Origin: Flavobacterium luminosum
Lineage (GTDB): Bacteria > Bacteroidota > Bacteroidia > Flavobacteriales > Flavobacteriaceae
Direction: 5' to 3'
Length of the DNA stretch: 64,000 bases
Assembly (NCBI RefSeq): GCF_023635005.1
Contig: NZ_JAMLJM010000001.1
Location: forward strand, 248,001-312,000
Part shown: positions 16,606 to 24,243 of the stretch, piece after piece
How the letters are laid out: each line of letters starts with the position of its first letter
How positions within the stretch are numbered: the stretch's first letter is position 1
Made by a program: the position numbers and the translations under genes
The notes under the pieces: model-generated
Database searches by the model: none
What the model saw: the letters and a program-made list of their open reading frames with translations, nothing else
Told to the model about the DNA's origin: nothing

Positions 16606-19367
16606 AAAATATTTATCTATTCACTTTTTTATTCTTCTTTAATTTGTTAGTAGCACAAAACAGCACTAATAAAGTCATTTCTATTTCATTTAACGATTTG
16701 ACAAGAGAAGCAGTACTTCAAAAAATGGAAACAGAACATGGGTTTCAAGTCTATTACATTGAAGATTGGTTTAAAGAAGACAAAGAATTAATTTCAGGAA
16801 ATTATTCTGAGAAACCAATAAAAGAAATTTTAAATGAGCTTCTAAAAAAAACTAATCTTAATTTCTATTTAGAAAACAATCGAATTATACTTACGAAAAA
16901 CAGTATCATCTACGATAAACTACCAGAAAATTATTTCAACAATCAAGACATAGTAAACAAAACAGTTAAAAACCCTATCTTTTTTCGTCAGTTTGATTCT
17001 ATAAAAAAAATTGAACAAAAAAATACTGACAACATTACATTAATTGGAAAAGAATCCACAGGTTCAGACACAGAATCTTACACTCTTGAAGGTTACATCA
17101 AAGACCTTAAAACCGGTAAACCAATCCAAAATGTAACTGTTAAAGTCAAAAACACAAAAAATACCACTTCAACGGATAACCAGGGGTATTATACTCTTAA
17201 AGTTCCTCAAGGGCTAATCACAATTGAGACAGAAACTGAAGAATACAAAAGAGTATCCAGAAAAATTATGGTTTACAGTAATGGTAATTTAGACCTACAA
17301 TTAAAAGACAATACAAACATATTAGACGAAGTAATTGTCAAAGGAAGACGCAGACAAAATATTAGAACTTCAATAACTGGAGTAACTACCATTGAAGCAG
17401 AAGGCATTAAAAATACTCCTTTAGTTTTAGGGGAAAGAGATGTTTTAAAAATTGCCTTAACCATTCCTGGTATAAAAACAGCGGGAGAAGGATCAGCAGG
17501 ATTTAACGTAAGAGGAGGAAAAGAAGATCAGAATCTGATATTATTAGACAATGGAACACTATATAATCCTGCCCATTTTTTTGGTTTTTTCTCGGCAATC
17601 AACCCTTATGCAACCAACAAAGTTGACATCTACAAAGGAAGTATTCCTACTGAATATGGAGGACGATTATCTTCTGTTTTCGACATCATTTCTAAAAACG
17701 GAAATACAGAAAAAATAGCAGGAGAGGCCGGTATAGGCCCAGTAACAAGTAATTTAACGATTTCTACTCCTTTAGTCAAAGGCAAAGCTAGCCTATTGGG
17801 CGGATTTAGAGCTACTTATTCCGGATGGATTCTCAGGAGTTTAAAAGAAGAACAACTTCAAAAAAGTGAAGCTTCATTCTATGATGGAATCATAAAATAC
17901 CATCATGATTTGAACAAAAAAAACAGTGTAGAAGCTACATTCTACTACAGCAAAGATGCTTTTAGCATCACCTCTGATTCTGTTTATAAATACAGTAACA
18001 GAATGGCTTCAATAAAATGGAAACATACTTTTAACGAGAAAAACAAAGGAGAATTTAATATAACTAACAGCGAGTACAAATTCAACATCGCTTACAATTC
18101 AAATAATCCAAATGCTTTTGATTACGGATACAAAATCAACGAAACACAAGGTATTATGAAGTTTAACTACACCTTGAACGACAAAAACAAATTTTCGTAT
18201 GGAATAAGCAGTAAACTTTACACTATTGATCCAGGTAACTTCACTCCAAGAGACCCACAATCGGATTTAAACGCAATTACTATTCCTCAGGAAAAAGGTT
18301 TAGAATCGGCACTATTTGTAAGTGATAATCTTAAAATCAATAAAAAACTACTTTTCGACATCGGTTTCCGTTACTCTATATTTGCTGCATTAGGAGCTTC
18401 TACCCAAAGATTATACGAACAAGGAAAGCCAAAAAATGATGCCACAGTAGTTGGTGAAAAAACATACGGAAACAATGAAATCATACAAACTTATGGTGGA
18501 TTTGAACCGAGAATCTCTATGCGTTATATGTTTAATGAAGATTTCTCGATTAAAGCAGGCTTTGATAAGACTTTTCAATATATTCATTTGTTATCTAGTA
18601 ACACAACACAATCTCCCACAGACACATGGAAACTTTCAGATTTAAATGTTAAACCACAAAACGGACAACAATTCTCATTGGGTCTTTTTAAAAACATTGC
18701 ATTTAAAGATCTAGAATTCAGTCTAGAAGGGTATTACAAAAAATCAAACAATATACTAGATTATAAAACAGGAGCCCAGTTACTTCTTAACGAAAACATC
18801 GAAACAGAATTACTTCAAGGAGAAGGAAAATCTTATGGGATGGAATTCTTAATTAAAAAACAAACGGGCCAATTAAACGGTTGGGTTGGTTACACCTACT
18901 CTAGAACCTTCATTAAAACGAATAGTAAATTTGCAGAAGAAAGAGTCAATAATGGAAAGTATTTTGCTGCTAATTTTGACAAACCTCATGATTTTAGTGC
19001 AGTTCTAAACTATAAATTCACGAAACGTTACAGTTTATCAGGAAATTTTGTATATCAAACCGGAAGACCCATCACCTATCCCATAGGGAAATATACTTAT
19101 GGAGGGGCCGAATATACACTCTATAGCGATCGCAACAAATACCGCATTCCAGATTACTACCGTTTAGACATTGGTTTTAACATCGAAGGAAACCATAAAT
19201 TAAATAAGTTGGCACATAGCTTTTGGAATATTTCCATTTATAATGTTTTAGGTCGAAACAATCCATATTCGGTCTATTTCATCACAACAAAAGGGGAAAT
19301 AAAAGCTTATAAAACATCTATTTTCGGAATACCGGTACCCACCATAACTTATAATTTTAAGTTCTAA
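16602..19367 (+). CDS. TonB-dependent receptor with STN and carboxypeptidase-like domains
   Basis: Outer-membrane receptor of 921 residues. Signal peptide (1-18), an STN domain (about 22-95; SISFNDLTREAVLQKM ... NRIILTKN), a linker, a carboxypeptidase-regulatory-like beta sandwich (about 155-235; LEGYIKDLKTGKPIQNVTVK), the plug (about 240-380, with NVRGGKEDQNLILLDNGTLY), and the barrel ending TITYNFKF. An STN domain often signals to an anti-sigma/ECF sigma pair, but none is adjacent. The next gene is a DUF4249 lipoprotein, the usual partner for this receptor class. The ligand is unknown. Confidence 0.93.
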   Translation: MKNIYLFTFLFFFNLLVAQNSTNKVISISFNDLTREAVLQKMETEHGFQVYYIEDWFKEDKELISGNYSEKPIKEILNELLKKTNLNFYLENNRIILTKNSIIYDKLPENYFNNQDIVNKTVKNPIFFRQFDSIKKIEQKNTDNITLIGKESTGSDTESYTLEGYIKDLKTGKPIQNVTVKVKNTKNTTSTDNQGYYTLKVPQGLITIETETEEYKRVSRKIMVYSNGNLDLQLKDNTNILDEVIVKGRRRQNIRTSITGVTTIEAEGIKNTPLVLGERDVLKIALTIPGIKTAGEGSAGFNVRGGKEDQNLILLDNGTLYNPAHFFGFFSAINPYATNKVDIYKGSIPTEYGGRLSSVFDIISKNGNTEKIAGEAGIGPVTSNLTISTPLVKGKASLLGGFRATYSGWILRSLKEEQLQKSEASFYDGIIKYHHDLNKKNSVEATFYYSKDAFSITSDSVYKYSNRMASIKWKHTFNEKNKGEFNITNSEYKFNIAYNSNNPNAFDYGYKINETQGIMKFNYTLNDKNKFSYGISSKLYTIDPGNFTPRDPQSDLNAITIPQEKGLESALFVSDNLKINKKLLFDIGFRYSIFAALGASTQRLYEQGKPKNDATVVGEKTYGNNEIIQTYGGFEPRISMRYMFNEDFSIKAGFDKTFQYIHLLSSNTTQSPTDTWKLSDLNVKPQNGQQFSLGLFKNIAFKDLEFSLEGYYKKSNNILDYKTGAQLLLNENIETELLQGEGKSYGMEFLIKKQTGQLNGWVGYTYSRTFIKTNSKFAEERVNNGKYFAANFDKPHDFSAVLNYKFTKRYSLSGNFVYQTGRPITYPIGKYTYGGAEYTLYSDRNKYRIPDYYRLDIGFNIEGNHKLNKLAHSFWNISIYNVLGRNNPYSVYFITTKGEIKAYKTSIFGIPVPTITYNFKF

Positions 19368-19372
19368 AAATT

Positions 19373-20545
19373 ATGAAAAAAACAATAATTCAATTTTCTT
19401 TATTTCTACTCATAAGTTTATTCATTATAAGTTGCACGGAACCTATGGCTCTTCAAACAGATACCTTTGAAGAAGTTATAGTTATAGAAGCAACAATAAC
19501 CAATGAGTTGAAACGACATGAAATAAAAATTTCTAAAACCTATAAATTTGAAGATGCAGGGCCAACCTATGTAACTGACGCCACTGTTTTTATAAAAGAC
19601 GATCTAGGAAATATGTACAATTTTGTTCAGGATGCTGGCAAATATGTCTCCGTCAATCCCTTCAAAGCTGTTACCGGAAGAACCTATCAACTCAGAGTCA
19701 TTGCTGAAAACAAAGAGTATTCATCAACATTAGAAAAATTAACCACAGAAAATACCATTGAAGATATTGTTCCAACAGTTACTACTAAAGAAGGAGTTAA
19801 AGGATTAGAGTTGTTTGTAAAAAGTTATGACCCAACCAATACCTCTAAATACTATCGGTATGAATATGAAGAAACTTATAGGGTTGAAGCTCCAAATTGG
19901 GTTTATAAAAAAGCCATTGTTACGGGTCCTACTTCCATAGATTTTGTATTTAGGGACTCCGAAGCCAGAGTGTGTTATAGTACCGAAAAATCTACTGACA
20001 TCATTGTAACCAATACAAACGAACAGAGTGAAGATAGAGTAAATTTTCCTATACGATTCATCAGTGACCAAAACCCAATCATTGCTCATAGATATAGCAT
20101 ATTGGTTAAACAATACGTACAGAATCTAGAAGCTCACACTTTTTACAAAACACTCAAAGAAATATCGGGCAGCGAAGGAATCCTTTCGCAAAACCAACCT
20201 GGTTTTTTGTACGGAAATCTGAAATGTGAAACAGATCCAGATGAAAAAGTCATCGGTTTTTTTGATATAAGTTCGGTATCAGAAAAGAGAATTTTTTTCA
20301 ATTTTACTGACTACTTTCCTGATCAACCATTTCCTCCATATTTTTACAAATGTGAACCTTTCAACATGATTTTTTGCTTTGGTCCCTCACCTGAATGTGT
20401 CGGTGAAGACATTATTTATTACCTAAATAATAATCAAATTGTTTATTATTATGGAAACAAACCCGATTTATACTTTTTAGACACTCCTTGCGGAGATTGT
20501 ACTTCATTTTCGTCGAACATAAGACCTTCATTTTGGATAGATTAA
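19373..20545 (+). CDS. DUF4249-family outer-membrane lipoprotein
   Basis: 390 residues. A lipoprotein signal (LFLLISLFIISC, cysteine at about residue 21) is followed by the DUF4249 pattern: an N-terminal beta domain with VIEATITNELKRHEIKISKTY and the ATVFIKDDLGNMYNF block, then a large mixed domain with several cysteines near the end (CFGPSPEC, CGDC). Such proteins sit beside TonB receptors of the same class as the one 5 bases upstream, and by analogy with SusD are thought to present ligand or cap the receptor; this is not proved. Its 3' end overlaps the start of the next gene. Confidence 0.88.
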   Translation: MKKTIIQFSLFLLISLFIISCTEPMALQTDTFEEVIVIEATITNELKRHEIKISKTYKFEDAGPTYVTDATVFIKDDLGNMYNFVQDAGKYVSVNPFKAVTGRTYQLRVIAENKEYSSTLEKLTTENTIEDIVPTVTTKEGVKGLELFVKSYDPTNTSKYYRYEYEETYRVEAPNWVYKKAIVTGPTSIDFVFRDSEARVCYSTEKSTDIIVTNTNEQSEDRVNFPIRFISDQNPIIAHRYSILVKQYVQNLEAHTFYKTLKEISGSEGILSQNQPGFLYGNLKCETDPDEKVIGFFDISSVSEKRIFFNFTDYFPDQPFPPYFYKCEPFNMIFCFGPSPECVGEDIIYYLNNNQIVYYYGNKPDLYFLDTPCGDCTSFSSNIRPSFWID

Positions 20546-22257
20546 AACTCATTTTCAACATCATTATTTCTTTAGCAACACAACATTTTGTATTTGCTCA
20601 GGACAGTATTTCTCCAAACGAAATCACAACAATAGATCGTCAGATCAATGAAACCGTTTTTGTTAGCATCAACAATACTGCGTTTATTACTGGTGAAACT
20701 ATATTTTATAAAATCTATTCTTTAGATAAAGAACATATCTCTAAATCCGATTTAAGTAAGATCGTTTACATTGAATTAGTCAATGAAAATAAAGAAAGTG
20801 TCATGAAACAGAAAGTGTTTTTAGACAATGGAAGTGGATCAGGAGATTTCTTTATCCCTACAACATGGGAAACTGGAAATTACAAATTAATTGCCTATAC
20901 CAATTGGATGTTGAATTTTAAATCTGATTATTTTGCCAATGACATCACCATATATAATCCATATAAGCCCAGCAACAAAGCTATTAATACATCCTTAGAC
21001 ACGCTCGCAAATAAAACCACAGAGAATAATTCAGAAGAAATCACAATTAAGCTAAATAAAACTGAATTTTCACATCGAGAAGCGGTTAACGTTACTTTCG
21101 ATATTCAAAATAAAAAATTAAAAGAGGGAAACTTCTCTATTTCTGTACGTAAAAAAGATAATCTAGAACAAAATTCCAATTGGAATCCTTTAACTTTTGT
21201 TTCTAGTAGAAAAAATACTCCTTCTGTAGTAGAAAACCTGAGTAGTATCCATTTGCCCGAGCTAAGAGGCGAGATTATTCAGGGAAAGATCACTCCTAAA
21301 AACACAAACTTATCCGTAGAAGGAAAAAATATAGCTTTATCTATTCCTGGAAATTCTTTTGCCTTTAAAATTACCAAAACAGACCGTAACGGTAATTTCA
21401 TCTTTCTTCTTGACAAACCTTATGAAAATTCCAATATAATTATACAATTAGTAGGCAATGATCTATACGATTATACCATAGAAGTTACAAAACAAAAAAA
21501 CTTCGATTACAGCCAATTGGTTTTTCCAAATAATCTTTCATTTAATTCAGCAATGAAAGAGTCATTGGAACAAAGATTAATTGCCAGTCAAATAGAAAAC
21601 GCATACTATTCGGTAAAAAAAGATTCAATAATGCCTTCCAATTATAATAAACCTTTTTATGATCATTTAGCTAAAGAATATATTCTCGACAATTACACTA
21701 GATTTTCTTCTATAAAAGAAACAATTATCGAAATTATTCCTCGAATTTATTTCAAACAACAAGAAAATAAAAGTTATATCTATCTAGATGATTATAACGA
21801 AGGAAATGAACTACCAATGCCTTCATTGGTTCTAGTTGATGGACTTTATATTTCGGATATTAATGAATTATTTTCCTACGACCCCAAAAACATCCAAAAA
21901 ATAGAAGTGGTCTATGGTGGTTATCAATATGGTACAATGCTATTTAATGGTATCGTTTCCTTTACCACAAAATCTTTCGATTATGAGAGCAAATTAAAAG
22001 GAGATTTTATCATAAAACCTGAAGTATTGAGACCTATTCCCCAAAAAGAATATTATTTTCCTAACTATCTACAAGCAAAAAACTTGAATCGAATCCCAGA
22101 TTTCAGACATCAGCTATTATGGATTCCTCAAATAGATTTGAAAAAGGAAATCAACTTCTTTACATCGGATGTTTCTGGAAACTTTGAAATCAGGATAGAG
22201 GGTTTTTCATCGATGGGCACACCAGTTTTAGTAACAAAAACATTTAATGTAAATTAA
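20533..22257 (+). CDS. Exported MG2/plug-like domain protein of a TonB receptor operon
   Basis: About 574 residues. No ATG is available near the front; TTG at 20533 is chosen because it starts a clean signal peptide (LDRLKLIFNIIISLATQHFVFAQ) and overlaps the DUF4249 stop by 13 bases. A TTG at 20488 would add 15 residues ahead of the signal. The N-terminal part looks like a macroglobulin MG2 domain (ETVFVSINNTAFITGETIFY). The C-terminal part resembles a TonB plug (LVLVDGLYISDINEL ... IEVVYGGYQYGTMLFNGIV) but no barrel follows. Proteins of this kind occur with Bacteroidetes surface receptors, and the function is unknown. The assignment to domains is by eye. Confidence 0.8.
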   Translation: MDRLKLIFNIIISLATQHFVFAQDSISPNEITTIDRQINETVFVSINNTAFITGETIFYKIYSLDKEHISKSDLSKIVYIELVNENKESVMKQKVFLDNGSGSGDFFIPTTWETGNYKLIAYTNWMLNFKSDYFANDITIYNPYKPSNKAINTSLDTLANKTTENNSEEITIKLNKTEFSHREAVNVTFDIQNKKLKEGNFSISVRKKDNLEQNSNWNPLTFVSSRKNTPSVVENLSSIHLPELRGEIIQGKITPKNTNLSVEGKNIALSIPGNSFAFKITKTDRNGNFIFLLDKPYENSNIIIQLVGNDLYDYTIEVTKQKNFDYSQLVFPNNLSFNSAMKESLEQRLIASQIENAYYSVKKDSIMPSNYNKPFYDHLAKEYILDNYTRFSSIKETIIEIIPRIYFKQQENKSYIYLDDYNEGNELPMPSLVLVDGLYISDINELFSYDPKNIQKIEVVYGGYQYGTMLFNGIVSFTTKSFDYESKLKGDFIIKPEVLRPIPQKEYYFPNYLQAKNLNRIPDFRHQLLWIPQIDLKKEINFFTSDVSGNFEIRIEGFSSMGTPVLVTKTFNVN

Positions 22258-22270
22258 TTCAAAACATTTT

Positions 22271-22299
22271 GTAACCTTTTTGCTATTTCACACGTATAA
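22271..22299 (+). promoter_or_regulatory. ECF-like promoter candidate upstream of rpoD
   Basis: GTAACC (22271-22276), a 16-base spacer, and CGTATAA (22293-22299). The AAC/CGT pair with 16-17 bases between is the general form of extracytoplasmic-function sigma promoters. No good TAnnTTTG box is seen in this gap. It would give a leader of about 25-30 bases. Confidence 0.35.
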
Positions 22300-22332
22300 C
22301 TACTGAAACTTATAAAGTAAGGAACCTATTCA

Positions 22333-23196
22333 ATGAGACAGCTCAAAATTACAAAGCAGGTAACTAATCGTGAAACTGCTTCCTTAGACAAATATTTACA
22401 AGAAATTGGTAAAGTAGATCTTATTACTGCTGATGAAGAAGTTGAGTTAGCGCAACGCATTAAAGCAGGTGACCAACGTGCCTTAGAAAAATTAACCAAA
22501 GCTAATTTACGTTTCGTAGTGTCAGTTGCTAAACAATACCAAAATCAAGGTTTAACATTACCCGATTTAATCAATGAAGGAAATTTAGGTCTGATTAAAG
22601 CAGCTCAACGTTTTGACGAAACTCGTGGATTTAAATTCATCTCTTATGCCGTTTGGTGGATTCGTCAGTCTATCCTTCAAGCATTAGCAGAACAATCTCG
22701 TATTGTGCGTTTACCTTTAAATAAAATTGGTTCTATCAACAAGATCAATAAAATGTATGCTCTATTAGAGCAATCTAATGAGCGTGCTCCTTCCGCTGAA
22801 GAAATAGCCGCAGAATTAGACATGACCGTAAACGACGTAAAAGAGTCTATGAAAAATTCTGGTCGACACTTATCAATGGACGCTCCATTGGTAGAAGGAG
22901 AAGACTCGAACCTATATGACGTATTACGTTCTGGGGAATCACCTAATCCAGACCGTGAGTTAATTCATGAATCTTTACGTACTGAAATCGAGCGTTCATT
23001 AGAAACATTAACTCCACGTGAGGCAGATGTTGTTCGTTTGTATTTTGGTTTAGGAGATCAACACCCTATGACTTTAGAAGAAATTGGTGAAACTTTCGAC
23101 TTAACTCGTGAACGTGTTCGTCAAATTAAAGAGAAAGCTATCCGTAGATTAAAACATACCTCAAGAAGTAAAATCTTGAAAACATATTTAGGCTAA
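22333..23196 (+). CDS. rpoD: Primary RNA polymerase sigma factor RpoD/SigA
   Basis: 287-residue housekeeping sigma-70. It lacks region 1.1 and the large non-conserved insert, as usual for Bacteroidetes. Region 1.2 starts near residue 16 ([16 protein letters not shown]), region 2 holds [17 protein letters not shown] and [19 protein letters not shown], region 3 begins [11 protein letters not shown], and region 4.2 has [20 protein letters not shown]. Bacteroidetes RpoD recognises TTG...TAnnTTTG promoters, the type found throughout this window. The gene stands alone, followed by two terminator-like hairpins. Confidence 0.97.
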   Translation: MRQLKITKQVTNRETASLDKYLQEIGKVDLITADEEVELAQRIKAGDQRALEKLTKANLRFVVSVAKQYQNQGLTLPDLINEGNLGLIKAAQRFDETRGFKFISYAVWWIRQSILQALAEQSRIVRLPLNKIGSINKINKMYALLEQSNERAPSAEEIAAELDMTVNDVKESMKNSGRHLSMDAPLVEGEDSNLYDVLRSGESPNPDRELIHESLRTEIERSLETLTPREADVVRLYFGLGDQHPMTLEEIGETFDLTRERVRQIKEKAIRRLKHTSRSKILKTYLG

Positions 23197-23251
23197 TCCC
23201 TAAATTACAGTAACAACAGTCTAAGACTGTTCGTTTTTTGATTGATGATTG

Positions 23252-23287
23252 AAACTCCGGCTGATTACCGGAGTTTTATTTTTTTTG
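23252..23287 (+). terminator. Terminator of rpoD, first copy
   Basis: Stem AAACTCCGG (23252-23260) with CCGGAGTTT (23268-23276), loop CTGATTA, followed by TTATTTTTTTT. Confidence 0.9.
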
Positions 23288-23290
23288 GAA

Positions 23291-23342
23291 ATAAAACTCC
23301 AGTCTGTTCGCTTCGCTCGGGTTTCCGGAGTTTTATTTTTTA
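23291..23342 (+). terminator. Second terminator-like hairpin after rpoD
   Basis: Stem ATAAAACTCC (23291-23300) with GGAGTTTTAT (23327-23336), followed by TTTTT. Its 3' arm repeats that of the first hairpin (CCGGAGTTTTATTTTTT), so it looks like a duplicate; the loop holds CGCTTCGCTCG. Confidence 0.7.
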
Positions 23343-23378
23343 CTAAAGCGTCAAATCATAAATATTTCTAAGAAACAA

Positions 23379-23408
23379 TTTGGAAAAGGAACAAATAGAC
23401 TAATTTTG
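23379..23408 (+). promoter_or_regulatory. Promoter of rpe
   Basis: TTTG (23379-23382), 18-base spacer, TAATTTTG (23401-23408). It sits across the first codons of a longer open frame that begins at 23406, so that frame cannot be the translated one. Confidence 0.82.
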
Positions 23409-23438
23409 TACCACAACACAACAACAATTTTCAACAAG

Positions 23439-24098
23439 ATGAAAAACACTTTGATTGCCCCATCAGTTTTAGCGGCTGATTTTGCTAATTTACAACGCGA
23501 CATTGAAATGATTAACAATAGTGAAGCTGATTGGTTTCATATTGACATTATGGATGGCGTTTTTGTTCCGAATATTTCTTTTGGAATGCCCGTTTTAGAA
23601 GCTATCAACAAACATGCAAAAAAAACTATCGATGTTCATTTAATGATTGTCGATCCTGACAGATACATTACAACATTCAAAAAATTAGGTGCTGATGTTT
23701 TAACGGTTCATTACGAAGCTTGCACACATTTACACCGAACACTTCAAGCTATTAAAGCAGAAGGCATGAAAGCAGGTGTTGCTTTGAATCCTCATACCAA
23801 CGTAGATTTATTAGAAGATATTATTCAAGATATTGATTTGGTTTGTATCATGAGTGTAAATCCGGGTTTTGGAGGACAATCTTTTATCGAAAATACTTAT
23901 TCGAAAGTAGAAAAGCTGAAAGCATTAATCAACAAAAAGAATGCTTCTACCTTAATTGAAATTGACGGAGGTGTTACCAACAAAAACGCCAAACAATTAG
24001 CTGATGCTGGTGCTGATGTTCTAGTAGCGGGTAGTTATGTTTTTGGAGCTCAGGACCCCATAGCAACTATTGCTGATTTGAAACAGATTACGAAATAA
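23439..24098 (+). CDS. rpe: Ribulose-phosphate 3-epimerase
   Basis: Converts ribulose 5-phosphate to xylulose 5-phosphate in the pentose phosphate pathway. A 219-residue TIM barrel with all signatures: IAPSVLAADFANL at the front, HIDIMDGVFVPN with the metal-binding His/Asp, DVHLMI, the phosphate-loop MSVNPGFGGQ, and EIDGGV near the end. The start at 23439 (MKNTLIAPS) matches the family and lies about 27 bases after the predicted transcript start. It is a single-gene unit with its own promoter and a bidirectional terminator. The leader is CAACA-rich, like that of pnp. Confidence 0.97.
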   Translation: MKNTLIAPSVLAADFANLQRDIEMINNSEADWFHIDIMDGVFVPNISFGMPVLEAINKHAKKTIDVHLMIVDPDRYITTFKKLGADVLTVHYEACTHLHRTLQAIKAEGMKAGVALNPHTNVDLLEDIIQDIDLVCIMSVNPGFGGQSFIENTYSKVEKLKALINKKNASTLIEIDGGVTNKNAKQLADAGADVLVAGSYVFGAQDPIATIADLKQITK

Positions 24099-24121
24099 TT
24101 TAATTTATTTATATTAAAAGT

Positions 24122-24155
24122 AAAGCCTGTCAGAAATTTTCCTGACAGGCTTTTT
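24122..24155. terminator. Bidirectional terminator between rpe and the T9SS cargo gene
   Basis: Stem AAAGCCTGTCAG (24122-24133) with CTGACAGGCTTT (24142-24153), loop AAATTTTC, T-rich on the plus strand and partly so on the minus strand. The opposing gene ends 89 bases away and shows no terminator of its own. Confidence 0.88.
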
Positions 24156-24243
24156 GATTAAAAAACTAACAACCCAATAGAGAAAAGCAATAGATATAAA
24201 ATAAATAAAGTAATCTCGAGTTTGTAAAATTCTATTTTTTTCA

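Noticed and set aside
23406..23438. Longer rpe start at 23406
   Set aside because: The first codons overlap the -7 promoter box, so they are not in the transcript; the family start is at 23439.
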